A stretch of 64,000 nt of DNA from an uncultured Shimia sp. (GCF_947498095.1 NZ_CANMJE010000008.1:145201-209200), one strand, 5' to 3'. Counted from the first letter of the stretch, positions 45,196 to 53,867 are shown. Notes: generated from the sequence alone by a model not told the origin. Made by a program: numbers and translations.

Positions 45196-45254
45196 TTTCA
45201 AAGTAACAATTTTTTTGTAAAGTAATCCACAATACCACGGCATGCGTTGTAAAG
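45196..45254. promoter_or_regulatory. Repeated TTNNAAAG elements in the divergent promoter
   Basis: TTTCAAAG at 45196-45203 and TTGTAAAG at 45215-45222 and 45247-45254, the last two exactly 32 bases apart (about three helical turns). They lie between the binding-protein gene and the regulator gene, where the regulator's own operator would be expected. RamB/ScfR-type regulators bind TTTGCAAA-like DNA, as I recall, so these are candidate sites. Confidence 0.4.
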
Positions 45255-45303
45255 AAATTATTCTGCAACGCGGAAAGCCATTGAAAAGCACGAGGAAAAC
45301 CAC

Positions 45304-46602
45304 ATGTCCCGCGACACTTTGACTGGCAGTCGTATCCGCGAGCGTCGTGCAATGGCTGGGATGCGACAGTCGGATTTGGCCCGGCAGGTTGGAATATCGG
45401 CATCTTACCTTAATTTGATTGAGCACAACCGCCGCAGAATCGGCGGGAAACTGCTTGTCGATATTGCGGGCGTGCTTGGTGTGGAACCTTCCTTGCTAAG
45501 CGAAGGTGCCGAGGCCGCCTTGATTTCCACCCTGCGCGAGGCCGCAGCGGATGCTGGCACGGTGCAGCCCGAACTGGACCGTATTGACGAGTTTGCCGGG
45601 CGATTTCCGGGCTGGGCCGAATTGATCGCTGAAGATCACCGCCGAATTGCAACACTTGAACGCACGGCAGCCACGCTGACCGATCGCCTGACCCATGACC
45701 CACATCTGGCCACGTCGATGCACGAGATGCTGACTATGGTGACAGCAATCCGTTCGACCGCCGGTATTCTGGCCGATACCAAGGAAATTGAACCAGAGTG
45801 GCGCAACCGGTTTCACCGCAACATCAACGAAGACAGCCAGCGGCTTGCGGAAAGCTCTCAGCGGTTGGTCGAATATCTTGACGGGGCAGGGGATGCGGAT
45901 GCCGCGTTGTCTTCGCCGATGGAAGAGGTCGAACTGATGCTGGCGGCACATGACTATCGCTTTCCGCAGCTTGAGGAAGAAAGCGACGACATCGAGGCCT
46001 TTGTTGCGGAGCAACCGCAGTTGACAACCCAGGCGTCGCGGGTTTCAGCCTCGGGTGTGCTTAAGCAGTTGCGCTCCGACGCCCGCAAAATGCCGCGCGA
46101 TGATGTTGCCGCCTGTTTGCAAGAGAACGGGCTGGATCTGCAGGCGCTTGCCCGGAAGTTCCGTGTTGAGATGGCCGTGGTGTTCCGCAGGGTCGCAATT
46201 CTCTCCAATGATCTGTTGCCCGATCCGGTTGGCCTTGTGATGTGTGACACATCGGGCACCCTGATGCTGCGCAAACCGGTTGAGGGCTTTCCGGTGCCGC
46301 GGTTCTCAGCAGCCTGTCCCAAGTGGCCGCTGTTTCAGGCTCTGACACGCCCAATGCACCCAATTCAGCGGCGTGTGACGGTTACGGGCCGTGAGGCGCG
46401 CCAGTTCGAATGCTATGCCATCGCCGAGGCCGTCGGGGCAGTTGGCTTTAACGAAGACCCGCTTTACCGGGCCCTTATGCTTGTCGTGCCAGCCGCAAGT
46501 ACGGTTGAGAACGCGCGCGAGGTTGGATCAACCTGCCGCGTCTGCCCCAGCGAGAATTGCGCGGGGCGACGCGAGCCCTCAATCCTCGTCGACGGGATTT
46601 AG
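45304..46602 (+). CDS. XRE-type regulator of the short-chain fatty acyl (ScfR/RamB-like, DUF2083) family
   Basis: 432 residues. Residues about 8-62 form an XRE helix-turn-helix (SRIRERRAMAGMRQSDLARQ, ISASYLNLIEHNRRRI). The C-terminal half matches the DUF2083 / short-chain fatty acyl regulator domain, with FSAACPKWPLFQAL and a Cys pair in STCRVCPSENCAGRR. Known relatives regulate acetyl- or propionyl-CoA assimilation. It is divergent from the Liv-type transporter and may control it, itself, or the following kinase genes. Confidence 0.88.
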   Translation: MSRDTLTGSRIRERRAMAGMRQSDLARQVGISASYLNLIEHNRRRIGGKLLVDIAGVLGVEPSLLSEGAEAALISTLREAAADAGTVQPELDRIDEFAGRFPGWAELIAEDHRRIATLERTAATLTDRLTHDPHLATSMHEMLTMVTAIRSTAGILADTKEIEPEWRNRFHRNINEDSQRLAESSQRLVEYLDGAGDADAALSSPMEEVELMLAAHDYRFPQLEEESDDIEAFVAEQPQLTTQASRVSASGVLKQLRSDARKMPRDDVAACLQENGLDLQALARKFRVEMAVVFRRVAILSNDLLPDPVGLVMCDTSGTLMLRKPVEGFPVPRFSAACPKWPLFQALTRPMHPIQRRVTVTGREARQFECYAIAEAVGAVGFNEDPLYRALMLVVPAASTVENAREVGSTCRVCPSENCAGRREPSILVDGI

Positions 46603-46673
46603 CTTGGAATCTCCCGGCAGACAGATAAGATCACTAAAACGCGATATATACGCGTTCGGGGAGGGATAACCGG

Positions 46674-47042
46674 ATGGGGAAACGAGTTCTTCTCATTGAG
46701 GATGAGCCGAATATTATCGAGGCGATCAGTTTTATTCTGTCGCGCGACGGCTGGAGTGTGGCGACACATTCTAATGGGCATGACGCGGTGGACGTGGTGC
46801 TCGACGATCCACCGGACCTGTTGATTTTGGACGTGATGCTTCCGGGCAAGAGCGGATATGACATTCTGAAAGAACTGCGCGAGACCAACGGAGCGGCATC
46901 GTTGCCGGTGCTGATGCTGACCGCGCGCGGCCAGACAAAAGACCGCGAGATGGCCGAACGCGCCGGAGCCAGCCGCTTTATGACCAAACCCTTTTCCAAT
47001 GCTGAGGTGCTCGAAGCTGTGCGCGAGCTTGTCGTGTCGTGA
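46674..47042 (+). CDS. Single-domain response regulator receiver
   Basis: 122 residues, one CheY-like receiver: acidic pocket in LLIEDEPNII, phospho-acceptor Asp in LLILDVMLPG (near residue 53), Thr in LMLTARG and Lys in FMTKPFS. No output domain, so it must act through another protein. The stop overlaps the next gene's GTG start (GTGA). With the kinase two genes on it forms a two-component set. Confidence 0.92.
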   Translation: MGKRVLLIEDEPNIIEAISFILSRDGWSVATHSNGHDAVDVVLDDPPDLLILDVMLPGKSGYDILKELRETNGAASLPVLMLTARGQTKDREMAERAGASRFMTKPFSNAEVLEAVRELVVS

Positions 47043-47305
47043 ACGAGAGGCGCACGCCACTGTTTCTTGAGCGGCAAAGCTATCGCCGCCGCCGTCTGAT
47101 TGACATGGTTCGCATGCTGCCGGTGATCGGGGCGCTGTTATGGGCTGTACCGCTTTTGTGGAAAAGCGGGCCTGACAGTGACATCTCGACCTCGGTTGCG
47201 ATTATCTATCTGTTTGGTGTGTGGCTGGGCATGGTGTTGCTCAGCGCGGTTTTAGCCCGTTTGTTGAAGTCGGCCGACGAACACCCCCAGGAAAGCGACG
47301 ACTAA
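47039..47305 (+). CDS. Small membrane protein between receiver and kinase
   Basis: 88 residues, two membrane segments (MVRMLPVIGALLWAVPLLW and SVAIIYLFGVWLGMVLLSAV) and short charged ends. GTG start overlaps the receiver stop; its TAA is directly followed by the kinase ATG with no gap. In place and size it resembles the small subunits (DUF4212/DUF485 type) that accompany SSS-type transporters, but I cannot assign it to one. Probably a helper of the kinase's transporter domain. Confidence 0.75.
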   Translation: MNERRTPLFLERQSYRRRRLIDMVRMLPVIGALLWAVPLLWKSGPDSDISTSVAIIYLFGVWLGMVLLSAVLARLLKSADEHPQESDD

Positions 47306-49996
47306 ATGGCGACGCTGAATATTCTGGTTTCGGTCTGTCTGATCTATGTGACGTTTTTGTTCGCCATTGCGTTTGCAGCGGAACGTGCAGCGCGGCAGGG
47401 GCATGGGGGCTGGCTACGGTCGCCGCTTGTTTACACACTGTCCCTGTCTATCTATTGCACCGCCTGGACCTTTTACGGCGCGGTTGGATATGCCGCGCGC
47501 TCGGGTCTCGAGTACTTGACGATCTATATCGGCCCTTCCTTGGTGATGGTTGGGTGGTGGTGGATCCTCCGCAAGCTGGTCCGCATCGGACGCAGCCAGC
47601 GGGTGACCTCGATCGCGGATCTGATCTCATCGCGTTATGGCAAATCGAACCTTTTGGCGGTTGGGGTCACGATCCTCGCCGTGATTGGTACGACACCCTA
47701 TATTGCTCTGCAACTTCAGTCGGTTACGCTTAGCTTTTCGGTTTTTAGCGAAAGCCATGTGCCGCCGACGGAGTTGCTGGATCAGGATTCCACTGCGCTG
47801 TGGGTGGCCATGGGGCTGGCATTGTTCACCATTCTGTTCGGCACCCGCAACCTTGATGTCAACGAACGCCACCATGGTGTCGTGATCGCCATCGCGGTGG
47901 AAGCTATCGTCAAGCTTTTTGCCCTCTTGGCAGTGGGTGCCTTTGTTGTATGGGGCGTTGGTGGCGGGTTGGCGGAAACCCTGCAACGGATCGACGCCTC
48001 GGAAATTGGCAAATGGGAAATGCGCGGGGACCGTTGGGCGTCGTTGATTTTCCTGTCAGCCGCGGCCTTTCTCTGCCTGCCAAGGATGTTTCAGGTGATG
48101 GTCGTTGAGAATGACCGCGAGAGCCATTTACGCACCGCATCCTGGGCTTTTCCGGCCTACCTGATGGTCATGAGCCTGTTCGTGGTGCCGATTGCGGTCG
48201 TGGGTTTGGACCTGTTGCCCAAAGGATCAAACCCTGACCTTTTCGTGCTGACACTGCCTTTGGCCACGGGCAACGAAGGCCTCGCGATGTTGTCGTTCCT
48301 CGGAGGCTTTTCTTCAGCCACGTCGATGGTGATCGTTGCTGCGCTGGCCCTGTCGACGATGGTTTCAAACCACATTGTGATGCCGATCTGGCTGTCAGCA
48401 ACCGGGGGCGGGGCCAAGATTTCAGGCGACGTGCGCAACGTCGTAATCCTGTCACGCCGAATTTCCATCGCGGGCGTTGTCGCGCTGGGGTACCTCTATT
48501 TCCGTCTGTCGGGCGGTGGGACGGCGCTGGCCTCTATCGGCTTGATCTCCTTTGCGGGTGTTGCGCAGTTCTTGCCAGTGCTTTTGGGCGGACTGTTCTG
48601 GCGCGGCGCCACGCGGATCGGCGCCTTTGTCGGGCTGACGGTCGGGTTTGTGGTCTGGGCCTATGCGCTTTTGTTGCCCAGCTTTGGAAGCGGCGCGTTG
48701 ATTTCCGAGGCCGTGATGCTGAATGGCCCGTTTGGGATCAGCTGGCTTCGTCCCCAGGCGTTTTTTGGTATTGAGGGAATGGACCCGTTGGTACATGCCA
48801 TTGTTTGGTCTATGTCTCTGAATACGCTCACATTCTTTGTTGCATCCCTTATTGGGTTCCCGTCACCTTTGGAGCGGCTGCAGGGCGCTCAATTCGTCAA
48901 TGTTTACGAACATTCGCGTCGACCGCAGGGGTGGAGCGGGAGTGCTGCGCAAAGCGAAGATCTGATGATCATGGCGCAGCGAATTCTGGGGGCGCGTGAA
49001 GCGCAGACGTTGTTTGAACGCGAAGCCGGACGACAGGGTGTTACCGGCTTTCTGCCTGAGCCTAGTCCGGATTTCCTGCAGGTTCTTGAGCGCGAGCTGT
49101 CAGGCTCGGTTGGTGCGGCGACGGCACACGCGATGATTGGACAGATTGTCGGGGGCGCCTCGGTTTCGGTCGAAGACCTGATGGCTGTGGCGGATGAAAC
49201 CGCGCAGATGATGGAGTATTCGAACCAGCTGGAAACCAAATCCGAAGAACAGGCCCGCACCGCACGCCAACTGCGACAGGCAAATGAAAAGCTGACGCAA
49301 ATATCGGTTCAAAAAGACGCCTTTCTTGGGCAGGTCAGCCACGAGTTGCGCACGCCTATGACGTCGATCCGTGCATTCTCGGAAATCCTGCGCGACAGCA
49401 ACAAGCTGAGTGCCGAAGAAAAGGTGAAATACTCGTCGATCATTCATGACGAAGCGATCCGACTGACACGGCTTTTGGATGATTTGCTGGACCTGAGCGT
49501 GCTGGAAAACGGACAGGTTAATCTGAACATGCAGCGCGGGATGCTGATGGATGTTCTGGATCACGCGGTGTCTTCGGCGCTGACTGGCAGCACCGGAAAA
49601 CCGTTGATCGTTCGGCGTCAACGCAGTCAGGAAATGGTTCCACTCAACTCTGACCTGGATCGCCTCAGTCAGGTCTTTATCAATCTGATTGGCAACGCGC
49701 AAAAATATTGCGTGGCGGATGCCCCGGAACTGGCCATTTCGGTGGGCATCAACAATGGCGAGCTGGTCATTGATTTCATCGACAATGGGGTTGGCATCAG
49801 CAAAGACGACCAAGCTGTGATATTTGAAAAATTCGCGCGTGTCGGCTCGATGAAAGCCGGTGGAGCCGGGCTGGGCCTGGCTATTTGTCGCGAGATCATG
49901 GCGCGTTTGGAAGGCTCGGTCAGCTATCTGCCGGGACAGGGCGGCGCCGCATTCCGGGTTATCCTGCCTGTTTCGCAAGCGGCGGCGGCTGAATAA
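47306..49996 (+). CDS. Sensor histidine kinase with N-terminal sodium:solute symporter-like domain (CrbS/CbrA-like)
   Basis: 896 residues. The first about 550 contain some 13 membrane helices of the SSS fold (YTLSLSIYCTAWTFYGAVGY, SIADLISSRYGKSNLLAV, GGFSSATSMVIVAALALSTM). A linker with a coiled coil (EYSNQLETKSEEQARTARQL) leads to the HisKA domain, phospho-His in GQVSHELRTPMTSIRAF (near residue 678), then HATPase_c with N box NLIGNAQKY, G1 DNGVGIS and G2 GAGLGLAICREI. CrbS/CbrA kinases sense small organic acids or amino acids. With the lone receiver next to it and the acyl regulator upstream, a carbon-source sensing role is likely. Confidence 0.92.
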   Translation: MATLNILVSVCLIYVTFLFAIAFAAERAARQGHGGWLRSPLVYTLSLSIYCTAWTFYGAVGYAARSGLEYLTIYIGPSLVMVGWWWILRKLVRIGRSQRVTSIADLISSRYGKSNLLAVGVTILAVIGTTPYIALQLQSVTLSFSVFSESHVPPTELLDQDSTALWVAMGLALFTILFGTRNLDVNERHHGVVIAIAVEAIVKLFALLAVGAFVVWGVGGGLAETLQRIDASEIGKWEMRGDRWASLIFLSAAAFLCLPRMFQVMVVENDRESHLRTASWAFPAYLMVMSLFVVPIAVVGLDLLPKGSNPDLFVLTLPLATGNEGLAMLSFLGGFSSATSMVIVAALALSTMVSNHIVMPIWLSATGGGAKISGDVRNVVILSRRISIAGVVALGYLYFRLSGGGTALASIGLISFAGVAQFLPVLLGGLFWRGATRIGAFVGLTVGFVVWAYALLLPSFGSGALISEAVMLNGPFGISWLRPQAFFGIEGMDPLVHAIVWSMSLNTLTFFVASLIGFPSPLERLQGAQFVNVYEHSRRPQGWSGSAAQSEDLMIMAQRILGAREAQTLFEREAGRQGVTGFLPEPSPDFLQVLERELSGSVGAATAHAMIGQIVGGASVSVEDLMAVADETAQMMEYSNQLETKSEEQARTARQLRQANEKLTQISVQKDAFLGQVSHELRTPMTSIRAFSEILRDSNKLSAEEKVKYSSIIHDEAIRLTRLLDDLLDLSVLENGQVNLNMQRGMLMDVLDHAVSSALTGSTGKPLIVRRQRSQEMVPLNSDLDRLSQVFINLIGNAQKYCVADAPELAISVGINNGELVIDFIDNGVGISKDDQAVIFEKFARVGSMKAGGAGLGLAICREIMARLEGSVSYLPGQGGAAFRVILPVSQAAAAE

Positions 49997-50079
49997 CACT
50001 GCTGGAAAGGGTCTGGTAACCAGTTTGCCCTAGCCTGAGCGCTGACCGGCACTCACGCACGGATAGGCGGCAGGGATTG

Positions 50080-51120
50080 ATGGCCAGCGATATTGAAAGC
50101 TCTGTCCTGCGCAGGATGACAACAGAAGCGCGCGCGCCAAATCGCGTGCCATCTGTCGCGGCAACGTTGCAACTGGCCTGTGCGCAGGCTGCCGACAAGG
50201 CGCTGTCGTTACCGATGGAGGTCACGGGGGCGGAATGCAGTTATCTGCCCCATGATGAGGTTAAAGAGGTTTTGCCGGAACGCGCGCTTTTTGCTGTGTT
50301 GGAGGGGCCTGCGCCGGGCTTTCTGGCGGTGACGCTGCCCATCGTTGGAGGCATTGTCGAGAATCAAACCATTGGCCGCATCTTTTCAACGCAGTCAACT
50401 GACCGAGAGGCAACCCGTGTGGATGCGGCCTTGATTGCCCCTTTTGTGGATGTTGCCCTGGCCCGGTTTGGGGCCAGTTTGTGCGATGCAGGCATGACCT
50501 CTTGGGGGCAGGGCGTTGGATTTGGCGCAATGGTTCCGGATCGCCGATCGCTGATGCTGACCCTGCCGGTCAGTGGTTACCATGTTTTTGTCCAAGAGCT
50601 GGACATCGGGACAGGACAGCGCGCGGGGCAATTGATCTTTGGCTTTGGCGATGTCCCGCAAGAGTGTCTGGCAGATCAAGTAACTGACAAGAGCGATGTT
50701 TCCGGGGCCACGGTACGCGCTGGTGTTCTGGCGTCTCCGGCGCAATTAGAGGCCGTTATTGCACGACTTGCTCTGCCACTTAGCCAGCTGCAATCTCTGA
50801 ACCCCGGCGACACATTGCCGATTCCGCCCGACAGTCTGAGAAATGCGGGGCTTGAGGCGGTGGGCGGCGACAGTGCGATACTAGTGGCGCTCGGGCAGTT
50901 GAACGGGTTTCGGGCTGTACGGATCAAGGGCAATTCGCCCCCGCCCATCGACACCACAGAGTCCCATCTGATTGAGACTACCCCGAGCTCAGACATTGCT
51001 GAGGCCGTCACGCTGGGGCCACCGGATGACAGTGAACCGCCCGGATCGCCAACACCGCCCGAGGGCTTGGACGAATTGCTTGCAGAAGTGGAGATGGGGG
51101 ACGTTTTGAAGCCCGTCTAG
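50080..51120 (+). CDS. SpoA-domain (FliM/FliN C-ring-like) protein outside a flagellar cluster
   Basis: 346 residues. The C-terminal third contains a SpoA-like segment: LALPLSQLQSLNPGDTLPIP, ILVALGQLNGFRAVRIKGN. The N-terminal part (CAQAADKALSLPMEVTGAEC, ALFAVLEGPAPGFLAVTLPI) resembles the middle domain of FliM. A Pro/Glu-rich tail follows. FliM/FliN proteins build the flagellar switch, but no flagellar gene is nearby. ATG 50080 is used, with a TTG directly before it. It follows the kinase by 83 bases in the same direction. Confidence 0.75.
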   Translation: MASDIESSVLRRMTTEARAPNRVPSVAATLQLACAQAADKALSLPMEVTGAECSYLPHDEVKEVLPERALFAVLEGPAPGFLAVTLPIVGGIVENQTIGRIFSTQSTDREATRVDAALIAPFVDVALARFGASLCDAGMTSWGQGVGFGAMVPDRRSLMLTLPVSGYHVFVQELDIGTGQRAGQLIFGFGDVPQECLADQVTDKSDVSGATVRAGVLASPAQLEAVIARLALPLSQLQSLNPGDTLPIPPDSLRNAGLEAVGGDSAILVALGQLNGFRAVRIKGNSPPPIDTTESHLIETTPSSDIAEAVTLGPPDDSEPPGSPTPPEGLDELLAEVEMGDVLKPV

Positions 51121-51124
51121 CGGC

Positions 51125-51550
51125 CTAACCCTGCGCGATCATCTCAAGACGAGGGCGCAAGGCAGAAAGGTCATAGCCTGCCTCGGCAGCGGCCTGAAGA
51201 ACGCCATCCGTCCCCAAATCTGCGACATGTCCAAGCGTCCAAACCACAGTTGAGCGCGTGCCAGAGGCACAATAGGCCAGAACCTTACCCGCTGACGTCT
51301 CAAGCGTGTCGCGCTGCAAGGCCGCGCGATCCGGGGTCATGGTGTCATGGGTCAAGGGGTTCACCACAAAGGTCAGCCCGGCGGCTTCTACGGCGGCACC
51401 TATCGCCGCAGCCTGATGGCTGGGGGGAACTTCCGGGTCTGGGCGGTTGCAGATCACATGGGTAAAGCCTGCATCGGCCAGGGTCGCCGCATCCTCGGGA
51501 GAGATTTGCGGCGAAACGAAATAGCGGGGGGTCACTTGACGAAGTTGCAT
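51125..51550 (-). CDS. TIGR01244 family sulfur transferase / beta-lactamase-hydrolase-like phosphatase-fold protein
   Basis: 141 residues starting MQLRQVTPRYFVSPQISPED. The active-site loop VLAYCASGTRSTVVW matches the CxxGxR phosphatase/rhodanese-like pattern of TIGR01244 proteins. These are often fused to a persulfide dioxygenase domain as Blh; here they are separate genes of one operon. ATG 51550 starts 11 bases after the upstream YeeE-like stop. Last gene of the four-gene sulfur operon, convergent with the SpoA gene. Confidence 0.88.
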   Translation of the reverse strand: MQLRQVTPRYFVSPQISPEDAATLADAGFTHVICNRPDPEVPPSHQAAAIGAAVEAAGLTFVVNPLTHDTMTPDRAALQRDTLETSAGKVLAYCASGTRSTVVWTLGHVADLGTDGVLQAAAEAGYDLSALRPRLEMIAQG

Positions 51551-51561
51551 GGGGTCTCCCG

Positions 51562-51996
51562 TTACGTGGCCGGTATGGCCTTGTCCAGCCTTGTGCGTAC
51601 CGAAGGTGCCGCCCACATGCCGGCCAGCATGGCGATGAAAAAGACCCAATGCGGCCAACCGCCATAGCTGAGCGAGGCAACGGCTGGGCCGGGGCAGAGC
51701 CCTGCAAGACCCCAACCAGCCCCGAACATCACCGAGCCCAATACAAGGTTACGGCCCAGTTTCGGCTCGGAAGGTGCCGGAAACTCTCCGCCCACCAAAG
51801 GTTTACGCTCGCGTGTTAAAAGCCATGCGATGGCCATCGGAACCATGGCGCCGCCCATGACAAAGGCCAAAGTTGGGTCCCAGTTGCCAAAGACATCCAG
51901 CCAGCCCTGAACCTTGCTGGTGTCGGTCATGCCTGACACAAACAGGCCCGTGCCAAAGAGCCCTCCAGAGATGAAAGCGAAAATCAAGCGTTGCAT
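51562..51996 (-). CDS. YeeE/YedE (DUF6691) membrane protein, second half-transporter
   Basis: 144 residues, four membrane helices with GGLFGTGLFVSGMTDTSKVQG and GSVMFGAGWGLAGLCPGPAV; the Gly-Cys-Pro-Gly-Pro segment holds the conserved Cys of thiosulfate/sulfur transporters. Together with the preceding gene it forms a two-piece YeeE-type channel for reduced sulfur. Its ATG overlaps the previous stop by one base. Confidence 0.9.
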   Translation of the reverse strand: MQRLIFAFISGGLFGTGLFVSGMTDTSKVQGWLDVFGNWDPTLAFVMGGAMVPMAIAWLLTRERKPLVGGEFPAPSEPKLGRNLVLGSVMFGAGWGLAGLCPGPAVASLSYGGWPHWVFFIAMLAGMWAAPSVRTRLDKAIPAT

Positions 51997-52433
51997 CAGA
52001 TCACTCCCAACAGATGTCGGAACAGAACGACCGTAAGGCCCCCGGCGCCGATGTAAAACACTGTGGCCACGATTCCGCGCAAGGACAGCCGGGAAATTCC
52101 ACACACCCCATGCCCTGAGGTGCAGCCATTGGCCATACGGGTGCCGATGCCCACCAAAAGTCCTGCGGCTACCAGAACAGCAAGGTTTTCCGAAGCATGG
52201 GTCTCAAAGGGGCGGTAGAACGGCTTGATCAGGATTGGCAACAGGAAGACACCAACCAGAAAGGCCATACGCTCGGCCGCCGAATTGCGCCCGGAGCCAT
52301 CCACCAGCCCGCCGATAATACCACTGGCACCCATGATGCGGCCATTGGCCAATAGATAGACCGCGCCGCCAGTGCCGATAATCAGCCCACCAACGAGGCC
52401 CCAGATCCAGTCCACTGGAATAGAGTTCAACAT
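51996..52433 (-). CDS. YeeE/YedE membrane protein, first half-transporter
   Basis: 145 residues, four membrane helices with [23 protein letters not shown] and [20 protein letters not shown], the [10 protein letters not shown] motif being the hallmark of the family. It likely moves sulfide, persulfide or thiosulfate-derived sulfur. ATG 52433 is inside a longer frame to 52481 without conserved sequence. Follows the MBL gene by 87 bases. Confidence 0.9.
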   Translation of the reverse strand: MLNSIPVDWIWGLVGGLIIGTGGAVYLLANGRIMGASGIIGGLVDGSGRNSAAERMAFLVGVFLLPILIKPFYRPFETHASENLAVLVAAGLLVGIGTRMANGCTSGHGVCGISRLSLRGIVATVFYIGAGGLTVVLFRHLLGVI

Positions 52434-52520
52434 TGCGTTTCCTTTGTTCGTCCCTGATGGGGTCTTGTGTGATGAGGTCACCCAGACAGGTTCGCGTCCC
52501 GTCTGGCCTCTTGTCCGGGG

Positions 52521-53384
52521 TTAAAGCTTGTTGACCGGCACTTTCAAAAAGACGTCGCCCTGCTCATCGGCTTCGGGCATTTGTCCGGCACGCATATTGA
52601 CCTGCAGCGATGGGATGATCAGCTTGGGCATGGCCAGTGTCGCGTCGCGCGTGTCGCGCATTTCGACGAATGTTTCCTTGTCCCGGCCTTCACCCACATG
52701 AATATTGCGGGCCCTTTGCTCGCCAACTGTGGTTTCCCATGCGTACTCATCGCGGCCCGGTGCCTTATAGTCGTGGCCGACAAAGATGCGGGTCTCGTCC
52801 GGCAGAGCGAGGATTTTCTGGATCGAGTTGTAAAGCGTCTCAGATGACCCGCCCGGGAAATCACACCGCGCCGTTCCAAAATCTGGCATGAACAGCGTGT
52901 CGCCAACAAAGGCCGCGTCACCGATCACATAGGTCAGACAGGCTGGCGTGTGGCCGGGTGTGTGCAGCACATCAACGCGCATCTGGCCGATCATCAGCGT
53001 GTCACCTTCGGTGAACAGCCGGTCAAATTGGCTGCCATCGCGCTGAAACTCGGTGCCTTCGTTAAAGACTTTGCCGAAGGTGTCCTGCACCATGGTGATG
53101 TTCTTGCCGATGCCGATCTTGCCGCCTACTTGTTCCTGAATGTAGGGGGCCGCGGACAGGTGGTCTGCATGGACATGGCTTTCAAGCAGCCATTCCACCG
53201 TCAGGGCCTGGTCTTTGACAAAGGCAATGACCTCATCCGCGGATTTGGTATCTGTGCGGCCTGAGGAATAGTCAAAATCCAGCACGCTATCGATGATCGC
53301 GCAGGATGATCCTTCTGGATCCTTCACGATGAAAGAGATCGTATTGGTGGCGTCGTCAAAAAAGGCTTTTACGTCGGGTGTCAT
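52521..53384 (-). CDS. MBL-fold persulfide dioxygenase-like protein (ETHE1/Blh type)
   Basis: 287 residues. Metal ligands: SHVHADHLSAAPY (HxHxDH), HTPGHTPACLTYV, FVGDTLFMPDFGTARCDFPGG (ligand Asp and the conserved GTARCDFPGG loop) and FVGHDYKAPGRDEY. This is the ETHE1-like subgroup that oxidises glutathione persulfide to sulfite. ATG 53384 has GGAGGA upstream. It heads the sulfur operon and a long inverted repeat lies just upstream at 53403-53432. Confidence 0.92.
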   Translation of the reverse strand: MTPDVKAFFDDATNTISFIVKDPEGSSCAIIDSVLDFDYSSGRTDTKSADEVIAFVKDQALTVEWLLESHVHADHLSAAPYIQEQVGGKIGIGKNITMVQDTFGKVFNEGTEFQRDGSQFDRLFTEGDTLMIGQMRVDVLHTPGHTPACLTYVIGDAAFVGDTLFMPDFGTARCDFPGGSSETLYNSIQKILALPDETRIFVGHDYKAPGRDEYAWETTVGEQRARNIHVGEGRDKETFVEMRDTRDATLAMPKLIIPSLQVNMRAGQMPEADEQGDVFLKVPVNKL

Positions 53385-53402
53385 CGAGAATCCTCCATTT
53401 GA

Positions 53403-53432
53403 GAAACATATATTGCTTATTGCATATGTTTC
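53403..53432. promoter_or_regulatory. Inverted repeat, candidate operator of the persulfide operon
   Basis: Perfect 9-bp arms GAAACATAT and ATATGTTTC separated by 12 bases, 19 bases upstream of the MBL gene start. Position and AT-rich symmetry fit binding of an ArsR-type persulfide sensor (BigR/SqrR class), which usually controls such operons. No regulator gene is in the cluster. Confidence 0.65.
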
Positions 53433-53447
53433 AAGCACGAAATTCTG

Positions 53448-53461
53448 TTGACCTAAATCAA
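53448..53461. promoter_or_regulatory. FNR/FnrL-like box upstream of the DksA-like gene
   Basis: TTGACCTAAATCAA, one base off the FNR consensus TTGAT-N4-ATCAA, 54 bases upstream of the ATG at 53516. It may also serve the divergent persulfide operon. Suggests oxygen-responsive control. Confidence 0.55.
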
Positions 53462-53515
53462 GGCTTTTTTGGCGCTGTCATGTCAATGTTTCATTGCCCA
53501 ATTAAGGATACTACC

Positions 53516-53845
53516 ATGACCGATATTGCCGCGAGAAAAGCTGCATTGCTCAAGCGCTTGTCCGAACTCGACACCCGTCTTCATGCGATTGAAGCTGAGT
53601 TGGACGAACCCCACTCCAAGGACTGGGAAGAGTCAGCTGTGGAACGCGAAGGCGATGAGGTTCTCGAACAGCTTGGCCAAAGCGGACAAGATGAGATTCT
53701 GCGTATTCGGGCAGCACTTCAGCGCATTCGCGATGAAGAATACGGCTTTTGCGCGCGTTGCGGCGAAGACATTTCGCCCGAACGCTTGGATGTCTTGCCT
53801 GATACGCCGCTTTGTCGGAACTGTGCAGGCGCCGTTGCGCATTGA
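53516..53845 (+). CDS. TraR/DksA family zinc-finger protein
   Basis: 109 residues: N-terminal coiled coil (ARKAALLKRLSELDTRLHAIE), then the DksA/TraR C4 zinc finger CARCGEDISPERLDVLP...CRNC with CxxC pairs near residues 81-84 and 102-105. Shorter than DksA (about 150) and lacking the DxxDxA tip motif in clear form, so it is DksA-like rather than DksA. It would bind RNA polymerase through the secondary channel. Expression may be controlled by the FNR-like box upstream. Confidence 0.88.
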   Translation: MTDIAARKAALLKRLSELDTRLHAIEAELDEPHSKDWEESAVEREGDEVLEQLGQSGQDEILRIRAALQRIRDEEYGFCARCGEDISPERLDVLPDTPLCRNCAGAVAH

Positions 53846-53867
53846 CCAATTTGAGGAGGAGATACCT

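Noticed and set aside
45304..46602. ImmA/IrrE-type toxin-antitoxin or phage repressor
   Set aside because: The XRE domain is fused to a long acyl-regulator-like C-terminal part with a Cys pair, and there is no HExxH protease motif.
50080..51120. Bona fide flagellar FliM
   Set aside because: No flagellar genes within the window and the N-terminal CheY-binding segment of FliM is not evident.
53516..53845. DksA itself
   Set aside because: The protein is 109 residues and lacks a clear coiled-coil tip motif, so only a DksA/TraR-like label is justified.
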